A stretch of 64,000 nt of DNA, taken from assembly GCA_963809965.1 (NCBI GenBank), contig CAWELU010000006.1, positions 124,001 to 188,000 of the forward strand, given 5' to 3'. Of this stretch, positions 43,632 through 51,840 are shown one piece after another. Each line of letters begins with the position of its first letter. Position 1 is the first letter of the stretch. The DNA comes from CAIWHR01 sp963809965 (lineage in GTDB: Bacteria > Pseudomonadota > Gammaproteobacteria > Burkholderiales > Casimicrobiaceae). A model generated the notes under the pieces. That model was given only the letters and a program-made list of their open reading frames with translations. It did no database searches and was not told the DNA's origin. Both the position numbers and the translations under genes were made by a program.

Positions 43632-44888
43632 CTATTTTTCCATCGCTGCCAGCATCGCGTCTTTTTCAGTGCGTACTCTGGGGTGATAACAGTCGACCGG
43701 CTGCGTGCCGATGAGTCCGACGCAGGCGTTGCAATGCACGCATCGCGGTCCCGAGGTTCCATCGCGCAAGTGGCGATATAGCAGCGGATCGGCGATAAAC
43801 GCGCGGCCGACGGAAACCGCGTCGCACTGACCTTGTTCGATGGCGGCCTGCATTGCTTCCCGGCTAACAAACCCGCCGACGCAAATCACTGGAATGGAAA
43901 GGGCTTGTTTGAATTGGCGCGCGTAGTGAAGGTTGAAGCCCTCACGACCTTTGAAGAGGAAATTGAACACAAGCGCCATCAACGGCCAGAACAAATTGAA
44001 AGCAATCCTGCGCCACAGCGAAAGATGGCGCACACCGCCCGACAGCGTATTGCGCAAACAGCGACCAAACGTGCCACGCACCATTGGAAAGCCGGACTCG
44101 TACTGGCCAACGGACACCTCGACGGCATCGATTCCTTCCTGCTCCATCGCCATAGCGATCTTAACCAGCTCGGGCGTTTTCAAACCGGCCCGCAGCGGCA
44201 GGTAATCGGAACCGTTGAGCTTGATGATCACCGGGTAGTCCTTGCCGACGCGCGCGCGGATCGCCCGATACAGATCGCGCAGAAATCGCAAGCGGTTCTC
44301 GAAGGAGCCGCCGTAGTCGTCGGTGCGTTCGTTGGTGTACGGTGTGAGGAACTGATTAACCAGATAGCCGTGTCCGGCGTGAATCTGCACGCCGTCGAAG
44401 CCAGCTTTCTTGCAGCGGACAGCGGCGTCGGCAAACTCTTGCACGATCCGTTCGATTTCCGCCACGGTCAACGCACGCGGCCGCGTGCCGGTCGTCAAAT
44501 CTTTGACGCTCGATGCGGACACGGCACCCGGCACTCCCGCATAGCTAGGGATAACCTGGCGCCCAGCATGATTCAGCTGCGCGAACATCTTTGTGCCGTG
44601 CACATTCGTTGAATCGACAAGCCGTTTCAGCGCGGGAATCTTGGCGTCGTCATCCGCGCCCATTTGCAATGGCGTGGATTTGCCGTCGAAACTGGTATAA
44701 ATATTCCCGGTAATAATAAGTGGCACGCCGCCTTTGGCCATCGGCAGGTAGAAGTCGATCTGTTGCTGCGTTGCAAAGCCGTCCGCCGTGGCGCGCGTTT
44801 CCGAAGTCGCGGTCTTAATGATGCGTCCAGTAATGGAGAGGTTGCCGATGACGAGGGGTGTGAAAAGAATGCTCTCCTTCGGTGACAT
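43632..44888 (-). CDS. NADH:flavin oxidoreductase (old yellow enzyme family)
   Basis: A 418-residue FMN-dependent TIM-barrel enzyme. LNHAGRQ, GFDGVQIHAGHGYLVNQFLT and NERTDDYGGSFENRLRFL are the FMN/active-site motifs; PVIIKLNGSDY and ICVGGFVSREAMQ complete the phosphate site. A hydrophobic insertion (FNLFWPLMALVFNFLFKG) near residue 300 is unusual for a soluble barrel. The C-terminal Cys group (RCVHCNACVG ... DCYHP) resembles a remnant or variant iron-sulphur motif. GGAGG precedes ATG 44888. A GTTAGGC half-site lies about 100 bases upstream, so it may be a former cassette. Confidence 0.9.
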   Translation of the reverse strand: MSPKESILFTPLVIGNLSITGRIIKTATSETRATADGFATQQQIDFYLPMAKGGVPLIITGNIYTSFDGKSTPLQMGADDDAKIPALKRLVDSTNVHGTKMFAQLNHAGRQVIPSYAGVPGAVSASSVKDLTTGTRPRALTVAEIERIVQEFADAAVRCKKAGFDGVQIHAGHGYLVNQFLTPYTNERTDDYGGSFENRLRFLRDLYRAIRARVGKDYPVIIKLNGSDYLPLRAGLKTPELVKIAMAMEQEGIDAVEVSVGQYESGFPMVRGTFGRCLRNTLSGGVRHLSLWRRIAFNLFWPLMALVFNFLFKGREGFNLHYARQFKQALSIPVICVGGFVSREAMQAAIEQGQCDAVSVGRAFIADPLLYRHLRDGTSGPRCVHCNACVGLIGTQPVDCYHPRVRTEKDAMLAAMEK

Positions 44889-45338
44889 AGCTAACCTCCG
44901 CAATCAAGTATCGCCAGGCGAGGAGCTGTGCGATGCTGGCCGCTGAGTGCATCACAGACTCCGGCCTATTCTCGATGCCGAGCGTCTGGCCTAACAACGA
45001 GCGCCGGGCCCAACGAATTCTATGGACTCCCCTCATTTGCAAGACGGAGTTGGTTACGGTGAAGAGGACAGATCATCAATCCTGCTCGATATTGTGGTAC
45101 CTAAACGCTGGCTTGACCACCGAGCAGCCGAAGGTGAGTTATAGATCGACTGCTCCGTTGGACTAGACGCAACCAAGCAACGACGACGTGATCCAGCGTC
45201 CGCTACGGGCGAAACTCGCGACCGTTCCCCCCTGGCCGGTCTGCGACCGTCGAGCCTGACCGCGAGCGGCATGATCACTGACGGGCGCAGATCGACCCAA
45301 AGCGCTCAAGCGCGAGGTCGCAAAGCGGCCCTTCGCGG
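44889..45338. other. Gap with repeat and possible attC half-site
   Basis: Holds a GCCTAAC box at 44989-44995, a possible R' end (GTTAGGC on the minus strand) upstream of the oxidoreductase, and repeat R5 at 45233-45290. No gene recognised. Confidence 0.4.
45233..45290. repeat. Dispersed palindromic repeat, copy R5
   Basis: GGCCGGTCTGCGACCGTCGA then GCCTGACCGCGAGCGGCATG and ATCACTGACGGGCGCAGA. Lies about 50 bases beyond the attC-like site that ends the DHFR-like gene. Confidence 0.65.
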
Positions 45339-45400
45339 CCGTCAACGTTCCGGTTCGGCCGCGGCGCGGCAGCGCCGTCCGCTGCAACCGGTTGTTAGGC
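45339..45400 (-). other. attC-like recombination site 1 (after DHFR-like gene)
   Basis: On the minus strand the R'' box GCCTAAC includes the gene's stop TAA. It is followed by AACCGGTTGCAGCGGACGGC and then GCGCCGCGGCCGAACCGGAA and CGTTGACGG. CCGGTT pairs with AACCGG and the inner GC-rich arms also pair. The R' box is degenerate (GTTGACG rather than GTTRGGC). Size 62 bases. Confidence 0.55.
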
Positions 45401-46063
45401 GTCATTGTGCCCTTGGCGCCGGAGTACAACATGGGTGGCTTTCTCCGACGCAACGAACTGAACACATTCGTATCCCAGAGCGCGCACGTCAATCCCCTCG
45501 AACAGTCGCTCTCCCCCGCCCAGCAGGACCGGCGAGATAGCGACGTGCAGCTCATCGATGAGGCCCGTACGAAGATATTGCTGGATAGTGTTAGGTCCGC
45601 CGCCAATGCGCACATCCATTCCGTTGGCTGCGTCGCGCGCCCGGTCAAGCGCCTCGTGAATACCGCCCGTGACGAAGTAGAATGTCGTTTCGCCTTCCAT
45701 CTGGATGGGCGGGCGCGCGTGATGAGTCAAGATGAAAGTTGGAACGTGATAGGGTGGGTTGTCCCCCCACCAGCCTTTCCAGTTCATGTCGGGCCAGGAA
45801 CCGCGAATCGGTCCGAACATGTTTCTTCCGAGAATCCAGGCGCCAACATTCTTGAAGCCCCGCGCAGCGAAGTCGTCATCGATCCCCGTTGTGCCACCGT
45901 CGGCGCCAAATAGGGTCCGTTGGAGCGTGCGTGTCGGGACTAACCACTGGTGCAAATCTGTCCCGCCCACGCCGAGCGGATTCCTGATGTCCTGATTCGG
46001 ACCAGCTCCGTATCCGTCAAGCGAGATGGTAAAGCCCTCAACTCGGACGCGTGTCATTTTCAT
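45395..46063 (-). CDS. DHFR-like (RibD C-terminal domain) reductase, cassette-borne
   Basis: A 222-residue dihydrofolate-reductase-fold protein of the RibD C-terminal type. VEGFTISLDGYGAG opens it; VGAWILGRNMFGPIRG, FYFVTGGIHEALDRARDAAN and VRIGGGPNTIQQYL with ISPVLLGGGERLF are the NADPH-binding and family motifs. AAAGGAAGG precedes ATG 46063. The stop lies inside an attC-like R'' box and a GTTAGGC R' box lies 19 bases upstream of the start, the exact layout of an integron cassette. Function is likely a reductase of unknown substrate, not classical trimethoprim resistance. Confidence 0.88.
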   Translation of the reverse strand: MKMTRVRVEGFTISLDGYGAGPNQDIRNPLGVGGTDLHQWLVPTRTLQRTLFGADGGTTGIDDDFAARGFKNVGAWILGRNMFGPIRGSWPDMNWKGWWGDNPPYHVPTFILTHHARPPIQMEGETTFYFVTGGIHEALDRARDAANGMDVRIGGGPNTIQQYLRTGLIDELHVAISPVLLGGGERLFEGIDVRALGYECVQFVASEKATHVVLRRQGHNDA

Positions 46064-46081
46064 GCCTTCCTTTCGATTGAC

Positions 46082-46140
46082 GCCTAACGTGTTAGCTAAC
46101 CGGCGGGCCGCGCCGACTCTCATCCAATTGACCGCTTTGC
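46082..46140 (-). other. attC-like right half-site 3
   Basis: On the minus strand GCCCGCCGGTTAGCTAACAC then GTTAGGC (46088-46082). It matches the right ends at 46264 and 47110 (CCGGTTAGC, 5-10 bases, then a GTTRGGC-like box). The left half cannot be found; repeat R6 lies where it should be. Confidence 0.5.
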
Positions 46141-46165
46141 GCACCTTCGCGGTACGGCCGTTGTT

Positions 46166-46230
46166 GGCCGGTCAGCGACCTTCGAGTCTGACCACGAGCG
46201 GCTTGATCGTCGACGGTCGCAGTACGACCC
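46166..46230. repeat. Dispersed palindromic repeat, copy R6
   Basis: GGCCGGTCAGCGACCTTCGA then GTCTGACCACGAGCGGCTTG and ATCGTCGACGGTCGCAGTAC. Sits between two attC-like ends. Confidence 0.65.
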
Positions 46231-46263
46231 TGACCCGTCGTAGCGGTCTTCAGAAAAGCAGAC

Positions 46264-46354
46264 GCCCAATGTATCAAGCTAACCGGCGCGCCGCTGCGAC
46301 GCTCGCCAAGTTGAAGCCATGAACTGGCCCGGCCGGTTGACCGCCGGGCTAGGC
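46264..46354 (-). other. attC-like recombination site 2 (after PAP2 gene)
   Basis: On the minus strand the R'' box GCCTAGC overlaps the PAP2 stop TAG. The L'' region continues with CCGGCGGTCAACCGGCC. The right arm is GCGCGCCGGTTAGCTTGATA then C and ATTGGGC as R'. About 91 bases. AACCGG and CCGGTT pair across the centre. Confidence 0.55.
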
Positions 46355-47071
46355 GTGTCGTAACTCAAGCAAAGCATCTACCGCCAAAGGCAGAACCCCC
46401 CCAATGCACGCAGCTGCAAGTACGTCAGTTGGCCAGTGAACCCCAAGCACCAGACGCGAAATTGCTACGGCCAAGACCCAAACAGCTGCAATGAACATTG
46501 CGAGAATGCGCCTCTCCGGCCAGATTCGGGTCACGCCAATAACACTTGCGACGGCAAATGCGGTGACAACCAAGGTGTGCCCGCTGGGAAAACTGGAACC
46601 CCAATACCACTCAGTGTCCCACAACGCCGGGCGGGCGCGACCAACGAGCACTTTCAAGATGTAGACCACCATCGCGCCGCAAATAACCGACGCGGCAAGC
46701 AGCAGAGCCTCAAAGCGTCGCTTGGCGAAAAGGAGGGCGACCACTATGGAGGCCGAGAGTGGAGACAGAACATATCCGGATCCGGTAATCGTGGCCGCCT
46801 CGAAAAGGCCGTGAATTGGGGGCGGAACGTTCGCGTGAACGAACTGCAATACGAGATTGTCAACCGGGCCGGACTCTCCGGTGACCACGTCCTCGCTCAC
46901 TTTGATCCCAATGACTGCCAACACGAGCAATAGCAGAACACCAAAGCGCCTTCTCTCCAAAAGTGCGGACCATCCGGGTTGCTTCCGATGCACATAAACG
47001 CCGAGCGCAAGATAGATACAGACGGCAATGAGTGCTAGCTCCCCGATTTCTTTGATCAACACCAACGTCAC
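46349..47071 (-). CDS. PAP2-family phosphatase, cassette-borne
   Basis: A 240-residue inner-membrane PAP2 phosphatase with about six TM segments. The three catalytic motifs are complete: KVLVGRARP, the PSGHT motif in SFPSGHTLVV, and SRLVLGVHWPTD. Such enzymes dephosphorylate lipid phosphates such as undecaprenyl pyrophosphate. GTG 47071 follows GGAGGAG. The stop overlaps attC-like site 2, and attC-like site 4 lies 38 bases upstream of the start, so it is a well-bounded cassette. Confidence 0.9.
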   Translation of the reverse strand: MTLVLIKEIGELALIAVCIYLALGVYVHRKQPGWSALLERRRFGVLLLLVLAVIGIKVSEDVVTGESGPVDNLVLQFVHANVPPPIHGLFEAATITGSGYVLSPLSASIVVALLFAKRRFEALLLAASVICGAMVVYILKVLVGRARPALWDTEWYWGSSFPSGHTLVVTAFAVASVIGVTRIWPERRILAMFIAAVWVLAVAISRLVLGVHWPTDVLAAACIGGVLPLAVDALLELRHA

Positions 47072-47109
47072 CAGAAATCTCCTCCGCGCCTCCGCGTCTG
47101 CACCGGGAC

Positions 47110-47182
47110 GCCTAACGGAACCAAGCTAACCGGCGACCACGGCAAGGGGCGAAGCCCCGCCGGTGGGCGTCCGTGTTGACTG
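47110..47182 (-). other. attC-like recombination site 4 (upstream of PAP2 gene)
   Basis: On the minus strand AGTCAAC (possible R''), ACGGACGCCCACCGGCG, then the hairpin GGGGC-TTC-GCCCC, then GTCGCCGGTTAGCTTGG and GTTAGGC as R'. The right end matches sites 2 and 3. About 73 bases. Confidence 0.5.
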
Positions 47183-47217
47183 ATGGGATGGACTCCCCCT
47201 GATCTTTCGGCATCATT

Positions 47218-47559
47218 GTGCCGGCTGGCCTCATGTGGTGTGGGGTGTTAGCGATCAGCCAGAAGGAGTCCGACGTGGATGCTACCGCTGCCTTGCCGAT
47301 TGTGGGTGTGGATCTGTCGAAATCGGTGTTCCAGCTCGCCGTGGCCGACGGCCTCACACCGAAAGAGCGTTCGTCCAGCGGCACGCGGCATCTCGGGCGC
47401 ATCTCCAAACGCGGGGATCGCTACCTGCGCATGCTCCTCACCCACGGCCCGCGCTCGGTGCTGCGCGCCGCCAGTGCCGCCACGCACGCCGGCCGCTGCG
47501 CCGATCCCTTGCGCCACTGGACGCTCGCATTTATCGACACCCGCGGCGACGACCTATGA
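47218..47559 (+). mobile_element. IS110-family transposase, internally deleted
   Basis: A continuous frame joins the N-terminal DEDD-domain start (PIVGVDLSKSVFQLAVADG) directly to the C-terminal domain (LTPKERSSSGTRHLGRISKR then GDRYLRMLLTHGPRSVLRAA). The ~200 residues between are absent with the frame kept. It would be inactive. It lies 36 bases from attC-like site 4. IS1111-type members of this family are known to target attC sites, so the position may record such an insertion. Confidence 0.8.
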
Positions 47560-47608
47560 CCGCAATGGAGCACAGGGCGCTACGTCCGAAGTTGGCCGAA
47601 CTCGGTCC

Positions 47609-47715
47609 CAATACAACCGTCGCAGTTCGACCCTCTCCGGTCATCCCCGCAGCCAAGAAGCAGCCATTCGAACTGCTGCAATTGTCAATCGTGGGCGACA
47701 AATTATAGGTTAGGC
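47609..47715 (-). other. attC-like recombination site 5 (after methyltransferase-like gene)
   Basis: On the minus strand GCCTAAC begins one base after the stop TGA at 47717. Downstream, GCAGTTCG pairs with CGAACTGC across a ~40-base loop and ACAA with TTGT outside it. A TATTGGGAC box stands where R' would be. The structure is imperfect, so the call is tentative. Confidence 0.4.
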
Positions 47716-47716
47716 C

Positions 47717-48178
47717 TCACAGCCATCTGCGCACCTTTGCTTGATACTCGGAGTAGGCAGCGCCGAATATGCTGGTAAGAACTCGCTCTTCGGGAACAAT
47801 TTGGAAGTGGCGTATATAGAGAATGAAGACCAAAGGCCCCAGTAGAGCGAAGGCTGAGGAGACGAATACTGCCCAACCGAGAAGTACCAAGGCAATTCCG
47901 ATGTACATGGGATTGCGCGTAAACCGATAGACACCGGAAGTAACGAGAGAGGTAGTGGTTTCCGGCTTCAATGGATTGACGGAGGTTCTTGCACGGCGGA
48001 ACGCCAGGGAGCCCGCGATGGCAATGCCGACCCCCGCCAAGGCGATCGCGATTGCTACGACCACACGGACAACCGCAGGTACCTCAACGGATGGAGTAGC
48101 CAACGAAATTCCCAACATTACTGCCGCGATAAACAGCGCAACCACCGGAGGTGGGATCTTGAGTTCGAGCGTACGCAT
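47717..48178 (-). CDS. Isoprenylcysteine carboxyl methyltransferase-family membrane protein
   Basis: A 153-residue protein with about four TM segments. The signature of the ICMT/PEMT-like family is intact: TTSLVTSGVYRFTRNPMYIG (SAM-binding G-Y-x3-RNPMY) and the C-terminal EERVLTSIFGAAYSEYQAKV then RRWL. Bacterial members methylate unknown small or lipid substrates. The stop is one base from an attC-like R'' box, suggesting it too is a gene cassette. Upstream boundary not identified. Confidence 0.85.
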   Translation of the reverse strand: MRTLELKIPPPVVALFIAAVMLGISLATPSVEVPAVVRVVVAIAIALAGVGIAIAGSLAFRRARTSVNPLKPETTTSLVTSGVYRFTRNPMYIGIALVLLGWAVFVSSAFALLGPLVFILYIRHFQIVPEERVLTSIFGAAYSEYQAKVRRWL

Positions 48179-48439
48179 CAGACTGCGATTGAGACCTAGC
48201 GGTAGAGATCACCGGCGGTCTTGCCGGCCGGCGCAGGCCAGTTGGCAAACATCTCGCTGTATCAACCCCGGTCTGCATTCAGGACCAGCGATCGACGGTG
48301 TCGGGCCTTCTTGGCATTGGGTTACGTAGACCAACATTAGCACTCTCCCTTCCGGGGATCGCTTTGTGCGAATCGTCGCCACCAATCCCGCCGAACCGCG
48401 GACTCGTTCCCTGCGTGATTTACCGCTGTCTGGTACCGC

Positions 48440-49144
48440 TCAGTCTACGTGCTCGGCCTCCTCGGCATGCTCCGAATGGTGGCCGTGGGCAGCGCTAGTC
48501 GCATCGCGCCAAAGCCGCTCCACGTAATGGATGTAGGGTACGTAGACCTCGACGAATTCGCGCCCTGCCTTTACGTCGTCCGGTGCAAATCCCCTGCGAC
48601 TGGACGCGGCATGAAAACGTCGGTGCAAGCCTTCGCTAACGGCATCGGTGAGGAGCTTGATTACCTCATCAATCGAGCCGTCCTTGAGTGCCATGTCGGC
48701 AGCGGGAATTGCCGGGCCGAGATCGCGACCCGCCGGCTTGAGCCCGGTAAACGGCGCGCCCTCGCCGGCTCGATGTATCCGAACCAGAGTCTCGAAGAAA
48801 TGCCGATCCGCCAACGCCTTCGCGTCGGGACTGAGCTTGCGGACTGATACCGCATGATCGAAGGCCCTGCGAATCTCGGGCTCGTCGTTCTCCTGCACCC
48901 AAGGCAGAACGTAGTTGACGTTGCCACTGTCGAGCGCCTTGATCGCAAGCTGAACCACCGGCCCGTCGAGACCGTCGCAATGGCCGATACCCCACACCGC
49001 AAGCAAGCCAAGGCCCGACCCCGTCGTCAGGTCAACGCTCCAATCCCCGGCGCCGAGCACCTGGGCGACAACGCGTTCCGTGACGATAACTGCGACCACG
49101 GTCAGTAGCTTGACCAACGATTTCGAAATTCCTGGACTGTTCAT
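48440..49144 (-). CDS. DUF6448-like exported protein
   Basis: A 234-residue protein from ATG 49144, with AAGGAGG upstream; the frame is open further but lacks support. A signal or anchor segment (about 7-25) is followed by GHCDGLDGPVVQLAIKALDS then GNVNYVLPWVQENDEPEIRR, the core of DUF6448 as I recall it, and VEVYVPYIHYVERLWRDA. The C-terminus is His/Glu-rich (AHGHHSEHAEEAEH), a possible metal-binding tail. Function unknown. Confidence 0.7.
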   Translation of the reverse strand: MNSPGISKSLVKLLTVVAVIVTERVVAQVLGAGDWSVDLTTGSGLGLLAVWGIGHCDGLDGPVVQLAIKALDSGNVNYVLPWVQENDEPEIRRAFDHAVSVRKLSPDAKALADRHFFETLVRIHRAGEGAPFTGLKPAGRDLGPAIPAADMALKDGSIDEVIKLLTDAVSEGLHRRFHAASSRRGFAPDDVKAGREFVEVYVPYIHYVERLWRDATSAAHGHHSEHAEEAEHVD

Positions 49145-49388
49145 GACGTGAGCCTCCTTAGTGCTTCGCCAGCATTGATACGGGCCCCGGAGTCGCTGCG
49201 CTCTAGTCAGTTTTTTTGTATGTCCTCCACAGCGCTCATGTGCATGACTAGGGTCAAGTCGCACTCAAGATGCTGCCCGGCGGGCGCCATGGTCGACAGC
49301 AGGGGCGATGAGCCGGCTCGTCGACGGGTGGCCCGCGAGGATTGGGGCCCAATGTCCGCTCTCGGGCTGCCTGCCTCAGGGCTGGTCA

Positions 49389-49430
49389 TGACCGGTCTGC
49401 GACCGTCGGATTCGGCGGTCGCGACCAGCT
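49389..49430. repeat. Dispersed palindromic repeat, copy R7
   Basis: GACCGGTCTGCGACCGTCGG then ATTCGGCGGTCGCGACCAGC. Same subclass as R1 at 6718; GCGACCG and CGGTCGC form the stem. Confidence 0.6.
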
Positions 49431-49459
49431 ATGCGGGACTACACCTCAGTCTGCCTGGG

Positions 49460-49800
49460 GCCTTTGCCCGAAGCTACTCCAATCCGGATCGACGTGAAGA
49501 TTGTCGAGCTGCGTGCCCCATTGTGGATCTGCTCCGGCAAACGCGAACGCGAAGCCGACCGGATCGTCACCCAGCAGGGCAAGTGCGCCGAACTGAAGTG
49601 GCGTCGGTGTCTCGAAGCGCTCGCGCCATAGGTCTGCGTGGTAGCCCGCGAGCGAGCGAATTGTCGAGGAAGTCGTCGGTGAGAATTCCCCGGTATGCCA
49701 TTCGCCAGCTGAGTGTATGGAGACGCGGCAGAACCGGCGCATCGCCTGAGCTTAAGGGGCGGGTTGATAGACTGCCGCTGAAGTCTGCTGCCCTGTGTGA
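49460..49800 (-). pseudogene. GNAT acetyltransferase, frameshifted and truncated
   Basis: Two minus-strand frames give one protein start. TRPLSSGDAPVLPRLHTLSW then RMAYRGILTDDFLDN changes frame near 49650 to LAGYHADLWRERFETPTPLQ followed by LALLGDDPVGFAFAFAG and LDNLHVDPDW. This is the first two-thirds of a GNAT domain; the acetyl-CoA-binding R/Q-x-x-G-x-G/A part is missing. Confidence 0.6.
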
Positions 49801-50032
49801 CACGACCACCGCGGGACGCCTAGGTTTGATTCTCGCCGATGACTACTGAACGTCAGGAGGTTCTGAGGAGAGTGGGCGTCTTGATCCCAGGCCCGAGGAC
49901 CTCTTCGGGCCGCCAGTTGGCTTCGGCAGGAGTCGAGCCAAACCAGCCGGTCGGACTTCAGCAAAGCGGACGCCCATTAGCCGGCGACCGCGCAAAGTAG
50001 CGCAAGAGTTGCGATCCATGCGGAATGATCCA

Positions 50033-51034
50033 TCACTGAATCACCTCGTCCGCGCGCAGCAGCACCGACTGTGGGATCGTGATGCCGAGCGCTTTCGCCG
50101 TCTTCAGATTTATCACCAGTTGGAACTTCGTGGGCTGCTCAACAGGAAGGTCGGCGGGTTTGGCACCCTTCAGGATCTTGTCGACGTATACCGCACCGCG
50201 ACGATTCAGTTCGATGAAATCGGGTCCATACGACAGCAGTCCGCCCGCAACGACCATTTCACGGACCAGATACATCGTCGGGAGTCTTGCGCGCAACGCC
50301 AGATCCGGAATGCGCTGTGGAGGATTGTGCAAGAGCGGATCGCCTACGACCCACAGGGCGTCGGCCTTTGCCTGGACCGCGGCATCGATCGCACGTTCGA
50401 TGTCCTCGGGCACCCGGACCTCGAATACTTGCAGTTGAACCCCCAACTGCCGCGCGGCGGGCGGCCCTTCCAACGGAAAGATCGCGTTGGTGACTTCGTT
50501 GGTCGGGTTGAGCAAAGCGGCGATCCGAGCGGCCGTGGGCACTGCCTGCTTGAAGACTTCGAGTGCCTTGGCGATGAAGCCGCCCGGGACCAACGTCGCT
50601 ACCCCGGTTACATTGCCTCCCGGCCGGGCAAGGCTCGCGACAAGACCGACGCGAACCGGATCGGCGACGGCGAGGAAGACGATGGGAAGCGTGGAAGTGG
50701 CGTTCTTGACCGCGCGGCTCGGCTGCGGAGCGGCGGCAACGATGAGGTCCGGTTTGAGATCGACCAACTCCTGCGCGAGGGCGGGCAAGCGGTCGAAGTG
50801 TCCACCGGCGCCGCGATACTCGATGTGCAGGTTGCCGCCCTCGACCCATCCGGCGCTGCGCAGCCCCTCGCGCAGCGCATCGACACCGGTACCCTCGCAG
50901 CGGGTGGAGCAGAGCATGCCGATGCGCGCGACCTTGTCCGTTCTCTGCGCGCCGACATTCAGCGACGCCGCCATGAGGCCGCCGGCGATCACGCAAAGCA
51001 GGATGCGCCACCTTGTCGCGCGATCAGACATCAT
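50033..51034 (-). CDS. ABC transporter substrate-binding protein (TrpX/YtrX-like)
   Basis: A 333-residue periplasmic binding protein with a signal peptide (cleavage near NVGAQ). RIGMLCSTRCEGTGVDALRE, PDLIVAAAPQPSRAVKNATS, LPIVFLAVADPVRVGLVASL and PGGNVTG, and the end KALGITIPQSVLLRADEVIQ are typical of the family often labelled putative tryptophan/tyrosine transport in betaproteobacteria. No permease or ATPase gene is adjacent, so it is an orphan. A C-terminal fragment of a related protein lies at 60250. Confidence 0.9.
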   Translation of the reverse strand: MMSDRATRWRILLCVIAGGLMAASLNVGAQRTDKVARIGMLCSTRCEGTGVDALREGLRSAGWVEGGNLHIEYRGAGGHFDRLPALAQELVDLKPDLIVAAAPQPSRAVKNATSTLPIVFLAVADPVRVGLVASLARPGGNVTGVATLVPGGFIAKALEVFKQAVPTAARIAALLNPTNEVTNAIFPLEGPPAARQLGVQLQVFEVRVPEDIERAIDAAVQAKADALWVVGDPLLHNPPQRIPDLALRARLPTMYLVREMVVAGGLLSYGPDFIELNRRGAVYVDKILKGAKPADLPVEQPTKFQLVINLKTAKALGITIPQSVLLRADEVIQ

Positions 51035-51840
51035 TGATTCACCTCGTTCTCGCGACGCACTATTGAACGCCCAGTTCCGCCATGTCAGTGCAGTATGCTC
51101 CCGATTCCACGCCGACCCTCGCCGAAGATTCAGGCTAACCCTTCGCGGTTCCGCGAGGCGCCGGCGCTACTGAGTGCATCTGAATCAGCCAGGCTCGATT
51201 AGATGGATGAACCCGGAGCGATCGGGCACACGCAGCAAACTCAGTGACTGCTGGAGCGAACTGAGGGACGGCGACGACCGGCTGCTCCTGGCCGGTCAGC
51301 GACCGCCAAGTCTGGCCGCGAGCTGCCTCAGAGCCTCGGCTGCAAATTGCCCCAAGCGCACCGGTGCTAACGCGAGCAACTGATTGAGCCGTCTCATCGC
51401 CCCTCCAATGTGATCGGTTTTCAATACGATGTCAGCACGCCGCACTGCCGATCAGGTCGACGCTACGCCCGTTCGCTCAGAGGGTCAACGGGCTCGTCGA
51501 CACCTACGCTTGTACCGCGCGCGCGTCCTCTCAGGGCCGAGAGCGCCATCGAGCGACCGCTGTCGGCGAGCCCGAGGTATGGCCGTTGTTGGCCGCACTC
51601 GGACTCATCCCAACCGCCGACATTCTGTTCCAGTCCGCCCGGCAGGCTCCTCGCTACGTTGCCAGGCGGAGTTACTGATGCGCGCCGGTGACGGTGGATA
51701 GAGCATCGAGACAGCGTTGTTCATCTGGCCCAAGATCAGTCCGAGTGTCTGGACGGGCCTTCTCATCGGCCGCGAGGTGGTAGCCGGATAGGGTTTGGCG
51801 CGGTGTGGCAAACTTGGAGATCGCCACAACATATCAGCCG
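51035..51840. other. Stretch without recognised gene
   Basis: About 800 bases with repeat R8 at 51290-51332 and no convincing gene. Frames on both strands lack motifs. The left end holds the promoter of the substrate-binding gene. Confidence 0.4.
51290..51332. repeat. Dispersed palindromic repeat, copy R8 (partial)
   Basis: GGCCGGTCAGCGACCGCCAA then GTCTGGCCGCGAGCTGCCTC. Matches the left two-thirds of R3; the right part has diverged. Confidence 0.6.

Noticed and set aside
34400..51332. CRISPR array from the repeated GGCCGGTC... units
   Set aside because: Copies are separated by hundreds to thousands of bases, vary in length and have no cas genes nearby.
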